DNA from: DG-33 sp964345105
GTDB taxonomy: Archaea > Hadarchaeota > Hadarchaeia > Hadarchaeales > Hadarchaeaceae
Reading direction: 5' to 3'
Length of the DNA: 10,257 bases
Assembly (NCBI GenBank): GCA_964345105.1
Contig: CAYFPZ010000085.1
Coordinates: forward strand, 1 to 10,257
How positions within the stretch are numbered: the first letter of the stretch is position 1; each line of letters opens with the position of its first letter. A program made the position numbers and the translations under genes. The notes under the pieces were generated by a model. The model saw only the letters and a program-made list of their open reading frames with translations. It was not told the origin of the DNA and searched no databases. Of the stretch, positions 1-6,461 are shown piece by piece.

Positions 1-1119
1 GTGCGGAAAAGAGGTATCGAAACCTTCAGGGCGACCGTTCAGAATCTTTTCCCGCAAGCTTTCTGTGTCGTGGGCAAAGACCCTCAGTTACGTGGATACG
101 GGGTACTTTTGCATACCGATGGTGCTGGTAGTAAACCGATTCAAAACTATCTCCACTGTAAAGAAACAGGTGAGTTCAAGTGGTTTGAAAGTATCGCCCA
201 AGATGTCGTAGCGATGAACGTGGATGATATCATCTGCGTTGGCGCTCAGGTGGTTGGATTCGTCGACTATGTTGCAATAAATACATTCAGGCTTCCGAAG
301 AAAGAATTTCTCGTCGCACTTAATTCTGGGTTTAAAAAATGCTTTGGGGTACTGAAAAGGCACGGGATAAAAATCTTATTCCTAGGAGGTGAGACTGCTG
401 ATCTACCCGATCAGCTTCGAACCTTGGATGTCTCAGGCACAATAAGCGCCCGCGTTAAATTATCAGAGGTCATAAATGGGAGCAAAATCAAACCAGGCGA
501 TGTCATCATTGGCCTGAGAAGCGGTGGAAAGACAAAGCACGAGGAGCACGAAAATAGCGGGATAATGTGCAACGGAATAACTCTTGCGAGACATTGTCTG
601 ATGAAATGTGAGTACGAACGCAAGTATCCTGAACTTAAAAATCCTGATGGCAAAGGTTATTATGGCAGATTCTCGTTCGATGAATACCTCGATGAACTAG
701 ACATGACGGTAGGCGAGGCCATTTTGTCTCCAACAAGGATTTTTGCTCCAGTGATTGCGAGGATTCTTGAGAGGCATGGCGGCCAAATAACTGGTTTAGT
801 TCACAATACGGGTGGTGGGCAGACAAAGTGTTTGAAATTAGGTAGGGACGTTCATTACATCAAAGATGACTTAGTTGAGCCGGATTCAATATTTCGGTTG
901 ATTCAGAGAGAGGCGAAGGTGAGCTGGCGAGAAATGTTCGAAGATTTCAACATGGGCGTAGGCTTTGAAGTAATGGTAAGAAAAAGAGGCGCAGAGGAGA
1001 TTTTAGGCGTTGCTGAGAGATTTGGTTTGGAGGCAAAAGTAGTTGGGAGATGCGAGAAGAGCGATGGAAAAAACAAGTTGACAATTAGAAGTGAATTCGG
1101 AAAATTTGAATACAAATGA
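1..1119 (+). CDS. purM: Phosphoribosylformylglycinamidine cyclo-ligase (AIR synthetase), 5' end cut by window
   Basis: Closes FGAM to aminoimidazole ribonucleotide with ATP in the cytosolic IMP pathway. The 372 visible residues show the ATP-binding segment HTDGAGSK (about 38-45), a conserved NVDDIICVGA stretch, GGETADLPD in the middle, CNGITLARH, and LSPTRIFAPVI in the C-terminal half. From memory, the N-terminal LFPQAFC, the KETG and GIAQD-like segment and the ARH...LSPTR...APVI spacing resemble the PurM form familiar from Bacteroidetes more than the E. coli form. Relatives of that form start about ten residues earlier, with a Gly-Val just before this point, so the GTG at base 1 is probably an internal Val codon and the true start lies upstream. 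The stop is TGA at 1117-1119. purL follows after 68 bases on the same strand. Function is confident; the start is not. Confidence 0.9.
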   Translation: MRKRGIETFRATVQNLFPQAFCVVGKDPQLRGYGVLLHTDGAGSKPIQNYLHCKETGEFKWFESIAQDVVAMNVDDIICVGAQVVGFVDYVAINTFRLPKKEFLVALNSGFKKCFGVLKRHGIKILFLGGETADLPDQLRTLDVSGTISARVKLSEVINGSKIKPGDVIIGLRSGGKTKHEEHENSGIMCNGITLARHCLMKCEYERKYPELKNPDGKGYYGRFSFDEYLDELDMTVGEAILSPTRIFAPVIARILERHGGQITGLVHNTGGGQTKCLKLGRDVHYIKDDLVEPDSIFRLIQREAKVSWREMFEDFNMGVGFEVMVRKRGAEEILGVAERFGLEAKVVGRCEKSDGKNKLTIRSEFGKFEYK

Positions 1120-1150
1120 ATCATAGGTGCCAAATCGTATGCGTAAAGGA

Positions 1151-1187
1151 TTTAAATTCATGTTGTAGTTATTAACCTTGTGAGAAC
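1151..1187 (+). promoter_or_regulatory. Probable archaeal promoter of purL
   Basis: TTTAAATT at 1151-1158, preceded by the purine-rich AAAGGA, resembles an archaeal BRE/TATA element. About 25 bases downstream of its centre is near 1180, which would leave a leader of only about 8 bases before the TTG at 1188. No good Shine-Dalgarno sequence is present; the nearest is GTGAG at 1180-1184. purL may therefore be translated from a nearly leaderless message in addition to any read-through from purM. Confidence 0.5.
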
Positions 1188-3548
1188 TTGACTTCCCAAC
1201 TTTATGTGAAAAAGGACCTTCCGTTTAGTTTGTTTGAAGTAGACTTGCTGCGCGCGAGCGAGGAGCAGATTCTGCAAATCAGCCGAGAGCTTGGCCTAGG
1301 ATTGAACTTGGAGGAGATGAAAAAATGCAAACGATATTTCTCGAAACGAGGACGTAACCCAACTGATGTAGAACTCCAGAGCATAGGTCAAACGTGGTCT
1401 GAGCACTGTTATCACAAGACCTTTAAGGGTGAGGTACTTTTCGGTAAGCGAAAGGTGAGGCTTTTCAAGGATTTCATAGCAAAAGTCACGAAAGAGCTCT
1501 CGCAGCCTTGGTGTATTTCGGTTTTTGAGGACAACGCGGGCATCATAGATTTTGAACGTGGTTACGGGATAGCGGCTAAGGTTGAAACCCATAATCACCC
1601 TTCAGCAATCAATCCATTCAGTGGAGCGGCAACCGGTTTAGGGGGTTTGATACGGGATATCATGGGGGTTTGGGCCCAGCCGATTGCGAGCACTGGTGTG
1701 TTTGGATTTGGCCCGCGGGATTACTCAAAAAAGCTTCCCCCTGGTATAAAGCACCCGAAAACTATTTTCGAAGGAGTTGTGGAGGGGGCCAGAGAGTACG
1801 GTAATCGTATGAAAATTCCAAACGTTGGTGGCACCATTTATTTCGACGAGAGCTATGTCGGAAATCCGATCGTGTATTGCGGTTGCATCGGGCTTCTCCC
1901 CGTCGACAAATACGTCAGAAAGACTAAACTGGGGGATGTGGCGTTACTCGCAGGAGGAAGGACTGGTAAGGAAGGGATTCACGGTGTTACCTTTGCCTCC
2001 GCAGAAATCGGGGAGATTGAAAAAGGAGAAAAAGCGGCTGAGTTGACATTTGATCCACCATTACAGGATAGACTGGCGAAGGCGATTCTCAGAGTTAGAG
2101 ACGAGAACTTAGCTTCAAGTATAACAGATTTAGGTGGTGGCGGGATTTCTTGCGCGACTGGTGAAACCGCTTTTAGATCGGGGTGTGGTCTAGTCGTGGA
2201 TCTCGAAAAGGCCCCGTTAAAACTCCCGGGCATGACACCTTGGGAAATTTGGATTTCGGAATCACAGGATAGGATGTTTTTAACCATTCCTGAAAAGAAT
2301 CTTGAGAGAGTGTTAAAAATATTTGAAGAAGAAAATGTTGAAGCGACGCCTATTGGAAAATTCGTTAGAGGTAATTCTCTCGTGGTCAAATACCAAGATC
2401 ACGAAATCGTGGACTTAAATTTACGGTTCCTTTTCTCTCCGCCTGAGGTCAAGAAGGTAGCCGAGTGGAAGGCACCGAAGCTGCTCGAACCTAGATTTGC
2501 GCAACCAGCTAACCTAGCAGAGATTTTGCTTAGGGTACTGGCTGCAGAGAATATCAAGAGCAAAGAGAGCTTGATAAGAATTAATGAAGCTTGGAAAAAA
2601 GTCGTCCTGAGACCGTTTCATGGAAGGTACGGTGGACCAAATGATGCTGCGATCGTAAAACCTTTGCTGGATTCTCGGCGCGGGGTGGTGATCTCTTGCG
2701 GCATAAACCCCAGCTACGGAAGAATTGACCCTTATTGGATGGCGGCTTCAAACGTCGAAGAAGCAATCAGGAACAATGTTGCAGTTGGTGGTCGGCGAAT
2801 AGCGTTGCTTGACAACTTCGTGTGGGGGAGCCCAGAGAAAGCTGAACAACTGGGTGCACTCGTGCGCGCTTGCGAAGCTTGTTATAAGTTTGCCAAAGTT
2901 TTCGGCGCCCCTTACATTTCAGGCAAGGATAGCCTCTACAATGAGTCCATACTGGGCCCGGTAACGCCTACTTTATTGATAACTGCTGTAGGCGTCATCT
3001 CGGACGTTGGGAAAGCTGTTTCGGTAGACTTCAAGAAGCCGGGGGATTCGATTTACATCGTTGGAGAAACTTATCCGGAGTTAGGTGGTTCGGAGTACTA
3101 CAAACTGCTCGGCTATGTGGGCAAAAGTGTTCCAAAAGTTAGGGCAGCTCAAGCGAAAAGAATCATTAATTCGGTTGTTGATGCAATCGATCGTGGTTAC
3201 GTTAGGGCTTGTCACGATATTTCCGAAGGTGGGCTTGCTGTCGCAGCTAGTGAGATGGCATTGGGCAGCGATTATGGGGTTGAGTTGGATTTGAGAAAAG
3301 TTCCAGCAAAATTGAAGAGGGACGATTTCGTTCTGTTCTCTGAATCGAATAGCAGGTTCTTGGTCGAAGTTCAATCCCAGCATAAGCAGGATTTCGAAAA
3401 GTTGATGAAAGGTAGTGTTTGCTACGAAATAGGCAGTGTAAAAGATGATGGTTATCTTTCAATCTGCGGGCTGAAGGGCAAACAAATCTTTAATGTTGAT
3501 TTAGTAAAATTGAGAGAGGCTTGGAAAACGGGTTTTGAATCCTCATAA
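1188..3548 (+). CDS. purL: Phosphoribosylformylglycinamidine synthase, PurL subunit
   Basis: Converts FGAR to FGAM using ATP and ammonia passed from a glutaminase partner; the step directly before PurM. At 786 residues it is somewhat longer than the usual stand-alone PurL (roughly 600-770) and far shorter than the fused E. coli enzyme, and it has no glutaminase domain, so it should need separate PurS and PurQ, not seen here. Motifs in order: TWSEHC (69-74, with the catalytic-region His73), FEDNAG (113-118), VETHNHPSAINPF (132-144), GGRTGKEGIHGVTFAS (256-271), DLGGGGISCATGE (314-326), SGKDSLYNE in the second half, and ACHDISEGGLAVA near the C terminus. The segment after SEHC reads YHKTF, where the common short PurL has SYKSS, so it belongs to a divergent branch. 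The start is TTG at 1188; an in-frame stop at 1173 excludes a much longer product. Confidence 0.93.
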   Translation: MTSQLYVKKDLPFSLFEVDLLRASEEQILQISRELGLGLNLEEMKKCKRYFSKRGRNPTDVELQSIGQTWSEHCYHKTFKGEVLFGKRKVRLFKDFIAKVTKELSQPWCISVFEDNAGIIDFERGYGIAAKVETHNHPSAINPFSGAATGLGGLIRDIMGVWAQPIASTGVFGFGPRDYSKKLPPGIKHPKTIFEGVVEGAREYGNRMKIPNVGGTIYFDESYVGNPIVYCGCIGLLPVDKYVRKTKLGDVALLAGGRTGKEGIHGVTFASAEIGEIEKGEKAAELTFDPPLQDRLAKAILRVRDENLASSITDLGGGGISCATGETAFRSGCGLVVDLEKAPLKLPGMTPWEIWISESQDRMFLTIPEKNLERVLKIFEEENVEATPIGKFVRGNSLVVKYQDHEIVDLNLRFLFSPPEVKKVAEWKAPKLLEPRFAQPANLAEILLRVLAAENIKSKESLIRINEAWKKVVLRPFHGRYGGPNDAAIVKPLLDSRRGVVISCGINPSYGRIDPYWMAASNVEEAIRNNVAVGGRRIALLDNFVWGSPEKAEQLGALVRACEACYKFAKVFGAPYISGKDSLYNESILGPVTPTLLITAVGVISDVGKAVSVDFKKPGDSIYIVGETYPELGGSEYYKLLGYVGKSVPKVRAAQAKRIINSVVDAIDRGYVRACHDISEGGLAVAASEMALGSDYGVELDLRKVPAKLKRDDFVLFSESNSRFLVEVQSQHKQDFEKLMKGSVCYEIGSVKDDGYLSICGLKGKQIFNVDLVKLREAWKTGFESS

Positions 3549-3562
3549 ACAAAGAAAATCAA
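3546..3562 (-). terminator. Possible T-rich terminator of the minus-strand pyr operon
   Basis: On the minus strand, just past the pyrE stop (3573-3571), the transcript reads GATTTTCTTTGTTTAT. Archaeal RNA polymerase terminates at such U-rich tracts without a hairpin. It lies in the 22-base convergent gap and runs into the purL stop codon. For purL in the other direction, the nearest T run is at about 3611-3616, inside pyrE, which would give overlapping convergent 3' ends. Confidence 0.4.
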
Positions 3563-3570
3563 GCGGAGTT

Positions 3571-4209
3571 TCAGCTTAAGCTTGCTAAGTATTTCGTGAC
3601 CAAAGAGTATTGTTTTTTGTCAAGAAGATCCGTGTCATGCAAATATTTTACAACCGCCCCGATTCCCATACAGGCATGTAGATGAATATTGTTGGTTTCC
3701 AACATCTTCTTGGCTCCCTCTTCTCGATCGAGGATTACAACAGCGTGTTCGACCACTCCACCCTCCGCCCTAATTGCGTTGGCCGCGTCCAAGATGTTTC
3801 CTCCAGTGGTCGCGAGGTCGTCAATCAAAACGACGTGGTCCCCCCGCTCAAGCAAACCCTCAACCATCTTCATGCGGCCATGGGTTTTCTTTTCTTTTCT
3901 CACAAAGATTAATGGGGATTTTAGTTTGAAGCTCACAAGCGTGGCAAGAGAAAGGCCCGCATATGGCACTCCAGCGAACTTATAGATTGTCCTGTCTATC
4001 TCCCGCTTTATCAGATCCACACAGAGGTTGGCGAGTTTGTTGAATACATCTGGATAGGAAGGTGCGAGCCTGAAGTCAACGTAATAAGGACTAGTCTTTC
4101 CCGAGGCCAGAACGAACTCGCCAAATTGGATCGCATTTAACTTATGGAGAAGAACCGCTGCCTTCTGCCATTTTTCCCCGTTGCTTTTTTTTGAAGGGGT
4201 TGAATCCAA
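3571..4209 (-). CDS. pyrE: Orotate phosphoribosyltransferase
   Basis: Joins orotate and PRPP to give OMP in the cytosol, the fifth step of UMP synthesis. The 212 residues match the family length. Visible signatures are FGEFVLASGKTSPYYVD (about 29-45, substrate-binding N-terminal region), the basic loop FVRKEKKTHG (102-111), and the PRPP-binding motif VVLIDDLATTGGN (126-138) with its acidic pair Asp130-Asp131. It is the last gene of the minus-strand operon and starts 3 bases after the pyrF stop. The start is TTG (4209-4207), with GGGGGA about 8 bases upstream inside the pyrF 3' end. An ATG overlapping the pyrF stop (ATGA at 4216) is in another frame and is not the start. A later start would trim only the Lys/Ser-rich N-terminal dozen residues. 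Confidence 0.95.
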   Translation of the reverse strand: MDSTPSKKSNGEKWQKAAVLLHKLNAIQFGEFVLASGKTSPYYVDFRLAPSYPDVFNKLANLCVDLIKREIDRTIYKFAGVPYAGLSLATLVSFKLKSPLIFVRKEKKTHGRMKMVEGLLERGDHVVLIDDLATTGGNILDAANAIRAEGGVVEHAVVILDREEGAKKMLETNNIHLHACMGIGAVVKYLHDTDLLDKKQYSLVTKYLASLS

Positions 4210-4212
4210 AAT

Positions 4213-4920
4213 TCATTCCCCCATGCTTTCGTTAATTTGGTCGCGCATCGATTTTGCCATTTTTGCGGGACTCTTGGCGGTGTATATTGCCCTTCCGACA
4301 ATTTCGAAATCGGCACCGCTTTTTATTGCGTCGCCAGGCTGCGCTCCCTGAGCCCCTACTCCCGGAGTTAGGATCAGCAACTCCTTACCCACCCATGATC
4401 TCAGTGCCGTGATCTCCTTGGGTCTCGTTGCAGGCCCGATGACACCAGTGGCGCCGACATCAACCGCCAACTTCGCCATTTGTTCCGAAACAGACTCAAT
4501 GAACATACTCGCGCCGGGGTGAGACATATTTGGGATGATGATGACGCCTTTGTCTTCTTTTTCCTCGGCAACTTTGATGATGGCCTCCAAACTGTCCCGA
4601 CCGACGAATGCGTGCGCGATAACAGCGTCAGCCCCAGCATCGTAGGCGCAGCGCGCGATCCGCTGGTTGGTGTGCGGGACATCTGCAATCTTGAAGTCTG
4701 CTATGATCGGAAGGTCGCTCGCTTCCTTGATTTTCGAAACCATCTCTAAGCCTGCTTCTAAGACCAGCGGGTACCCAATTTTGACCGCGGTGACGTAGCT
4801 TGAGATATCTTCCAAAAGTTTTTGCACTTGCTCCTTTGGAACGTCAAGCGCTAAAATCAATCTAGACTCATTATTCTCGGATTTTCTCAACATTCTTTCT
4901 TTGAATCTTTTCCCGATCAA
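4213..4920 (-). CDS. pyrF: Orotidine 5'-phosphate decarboxylase
   Basis: Decarboxylates OMP to UMP, the last step of the pathway. The fold is a TIM barrel: LALDV (22-27, Asp26), VKIGYPLVL with Lys47, the catalytic DFKIADVPHTN (75-85; Asp75, Lys77, Asp80), a loop near HPGAS, ILTPGVGAQG (about 183-192), and IVGRAIY with the phosphate-binding Arg210. The compact 235 residues fit the archaeal/B. subtilis type. The start was taken as TTG at 4920 because GAGGT at 4931-4927 sits 6 bases ahead. An in-frame ATG at 4893 would give 226 residues, starts closer to the first conserved strand, but has only a weak AAGAAAGA upstream. It lies 9 bases after pyrI and 3 bases before pyrE, so it is presumably co-transcribed with both. 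Confidence 0.95.
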   Translation of the reverse strand: MIGKRFKERMLRKSENNESRLILALDVPKEQVQKLLEDISSYVTAVKIGYPLVLEAGLEMVSKIKEASDLPIIADFKIADVPHTNQRIARCAYDAGADAVIAHAFVGRDSLEAIIKVAEEKEDKGVIIIPNMSHPGASMFIESVSEQMAKLAVDVGATGVIGPATRPKEITALRSWVGKELLILTPGVGAQGAQPGDAIKSGADFEIVGRAIYTAKSPAKMAKSMRDQINESMGE

Positions 4921-4926
4921 ATGAAA

Positions 4927-4931
4927 ACCTC
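4927..4931 (-). promoter_or_regulatory. Ribosome binding site deciding the pyrF TTG start
   Basis: GAGGT on the minus strand, 6 bases before TTG at 4920, overlapping the pyrI stop codon (4932-4930). The same GAGGT with the same 6-base spacing precedes the TTG of pyrB, which supports both non-ATG starts. Confidence 0.6.
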
Positions 4932-5400
4932 AAAATTGGGCCAACAACTCTTTTTCCCCGGTTATCCGCTCACAGTAAACGCATCTGAGGTTGACAGGGG
5001 TCTTGCTGACAATCCTGAACCTAGGAATGGCTGGTTCGGAAGTGTTCGTGATGCAACCGGGATTGGAGCACTTGACTATCCCTTCGATAAATTTCGGAAG
5101 TTCGACACTCTTCTTTTCGGTTACCTTGAAATCTTTAATGATGTTGATAGTGGCATCTGGTGCCGCCAAAGCTATCTTGTTCACCTCTTCTTCCGTCAGT
5201 TTTCGGTTCTCGACTTTGATTACGTCTTTCTTGCCGTGCATCTTGCTTGGGACGTTCATTAAGACCGAGATGATCGCACCGGTCTGCCCGGTAATGTTTA
5301 GGATTCTGAGTACCGCTAGGGCCTTTCCGGAGGTGATGTGGTCTATCACGGTCCCCGTTTTTATTTTGCTGACCCTCAACTCCTTCTCAACTTTCCCCAT
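4930..5400 (-). CDS. pyrI: Aspartate carbamoyltransferase regulatory subunit
   Basis: Non-catalytic subunit that binds nucleotide effectors and holds PyrB trimers in the ATCase holoenzyme. From ATG at 5400 it has 156 residues, the usual length. The N-terminal half (KIKTGTVIDHI, ALAVLRIL, VLMNVPSKMHGKKDVIKVE) is the nucleotide-binding domain. The C-terminal zinc domain has CSNPGC (111-116) and CVYC (140-143), giving four cysteine ligands in the CxxxxC...CxxC pattern, plus the conserved ITNTSEP. The frame stays open upstream to 5562, but that 54-residue extension lies inside pyrB and resembles nothing in the family. ATG at 5400 has GGGGTGA (5411-5405) directly upstream, overlapping the pyrB stop. 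It follows pyrB by 4 bases, matching the classical pyrBI order. Confidence 0.96.
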   Translation of the reverse strand: MGKVEKELRVSKIKTGTVIDHITSGKALAVLRILNITGQTGAIISVLMNVPSKMHGKKDVIKVENRKLTEEEVNKIALAAPDATINIIKDFKVTEKKSVELPKFIEGIVKCSNPGCITNTSEPAIPRFRIVSKTPVNLRCVYCERITGEKELLAQF

Positions 5401-5404
5401 CGTG

Positions 5405-6325
5405 TCACCCCAATAAAAGCGAGAGAATTGCCGCTCGGATGACAACTCCGTAAAAAACTTGGTCGAAGTACTTAGCGTAAGGCGAGGAATCGAGCTCGGA
5501 GGATATCTCATCAACTCTGGGTAGTGGGTGTAGAATACACAAATTTGGCTTCGCTGTTTCAAGTGTTTTAAGCTCGATTTTATAGGTATTTTTTACCTTA
5601 GCGTACTCCGCTGGGTCTGAGAACCGCTCTTTTTGAATTCGGGTGACGTATAGAACGTCCAGCTTGGAGATTACCTCGATTAGGTCAGAAGTTTCAGATA
5701 TCTCCTTCCCTTGGGCGGAGAGGTCACCGACAATCTCCCGGGGCATCTCTAGTCCGGGCGGTGATATCAAGAACAGTTTGTTATTGAACCTTGAGGCGGC
5801 ATATGCGAGCGAATGAACCGTGCGCCCGTATTTCAGGTCGCCGATTAAGCCAATGTTCAGATTTTTAAATTTACCCATAGTTTTTCTAATCGTGTATAAG
5901 TCGAGCATGGTCTGAGTCGGGTGGTGTCCGGCCCCATCGCCAGCGTTGATTACGGGTATCTCGGCCACTTCCGCCGCCAGCCTCGCAGCCCCCATTTTCG
6001 GGTGCCTGATCACGATTACGTCGGAGTACTTCTCGACTGTTTTTACAGTGTCAGCAAGAGTTTCTCCCTTAGCAATCGAGCTTGTAGTGGGTTCGGCAAA
6101 ACCAATGACGCTTCCACCAAGTCGTTTCATCGCCGATTCGAAACTCAGTCTCGTGCGGGTGCTCGGTTCAAAGAATAGCGCCGCCATTACTTTCCCGGCT
6201 AGGGCACTTGATTTCTTTTTCCCTTTGGCGATTGGCCCGAATTTATCGGCGGTATTAAAGATAAATGAAATTTCATCGTTTGATAGGTCTTCAAGGGAAA
6301 TGATATCTCGGCCTTTAAGCCTCAA
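5405..6325 (-). CDS. pyrB: Aspartate carbamoyltransferase catalytic subunit
   Basis: Condenses carbamoyl phosphate with aspartate, the committed step of pyrimidine synthesis. The 306 residues match the family. Motifs in order: FFEPSTRTRLSFE (51-63, carbamoyl-phosphate binding, Ser55-Thr-Arg-Thr58), SSIAKGETLADT with Lys86 (the loop contributed to the neighbouring active site), GHHPTQ (133-138), GDLKYGRTVHS (162-172), and HPLPR (266-270, aspartate domain). It is the first gene of the minus-strand operon, followed by its regulatory partner pyrI after 4 bases. The TTG start at 6325 is supported by GAGGT (6336-6332) 6 bases upstream and by a TATA-like box further up. No catalytic residue appears missing, so a regulated PyrB/PyrI holoenzyme is expected. 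Confidence 0.97.
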   Translation of the reverse strand: MRLKGRDIISLEDLSNDEISFIFNTADKFGPIAKGKKKSSALAGKVMAALFFEPSTRTRLSFESAMKRLGGSVIGFAEPTTSSIAKGETLADTVKTVEKYSDVIVIRHPKMGAARLAAEVAEIPVINAGDGAGHHPTQTMLDLYTIRKTMGKFKNLNIGLIGDLKYGRTVHSLAYAASRFNNKLFLISPPGLEMPREIVGDLSAQGKEISETSDLIEVISKLDVLYVTRIQKERFSDPAEYAKVKNTYKIELKTLETAKPNLCILHPLPRVDEISSELDSSPYAKYFDQVFYGVVIRAAILSLLLG

Positions 6326-6331
6326 TCCGAT

Positions 6332-6366
6332 ACCTCGCTAAATTCTCAAAATCCATCATATTAAAC
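6332..6366 (-). promoter_or_regulatory. Promoter and ribosome binding site of the pyrB-pyrI-pyrF-pyrE operon
   Basis: On the minus strand GTTTAATAT (6366-6358), preceded by GAAA, is a good TATA-like element. A start of transcription about 25 bases further on would fall near 6336, at the GAGGT ribosome binding site (6336-6332) that is 6 bases from the pyrB TTG. That implies a leader of about 10 bases, too short for a riboswitch or attenuator. Confidence 0.5.
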
Positions 6367-6404
6367 TTTCAGGTTGAGTGTTTTTGGGGCGCAAATTCCG
6401 ATTC

Positions 6405-6461
6405 TAGCGGCTATCTGATTACTTATATTTCTTGGTAGATTCATTTACAGCGGGGGAGAAG
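6405..6461 (+). promoter_or_regulatory. Promoter of pyrC-pyrK with a small palindrome upstream
   Basis: TTATATTT at 6423-6430 is the best TATA-like box in the divergent region and predicts transcription from about 6450. GGGGGAG at 6452-6458 follows and can serve the TTG at 6462. Just upstream, TAGC-G-GCTA at 6405-6413 is a perfect 9-base palindrome between the two divergent TATA boxes. It could be part of an operator, but at this length chance is a fair explanation. The remaining bases 6367-6404 show no clear motif. Confidence 0.45.

Noticed and set aside
1979..2389. 136-codon minus-strand open frame opposite purL
   Set aside because: It is antisense to the conserved GGRTGKEGIHG and GGGGISCATGE region of purL; no motif or upstream signal of its own.
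4991..5416. 141-codon plus-strand open frame opposite pyrI
   Set aside because: It is antisense to pyrI, whose zinc cysteines and neighbours are clear; the frame has no recognisable motif and is a shadow.
5401..5562. 54-residue N-terminal extension of PyrI in the open frame
   Set aside because: It lies wholly inside the pyrB coding region, has no family similarity, and ATG 5400 has its own GGGGTGA and gives the normal 156-residue length.
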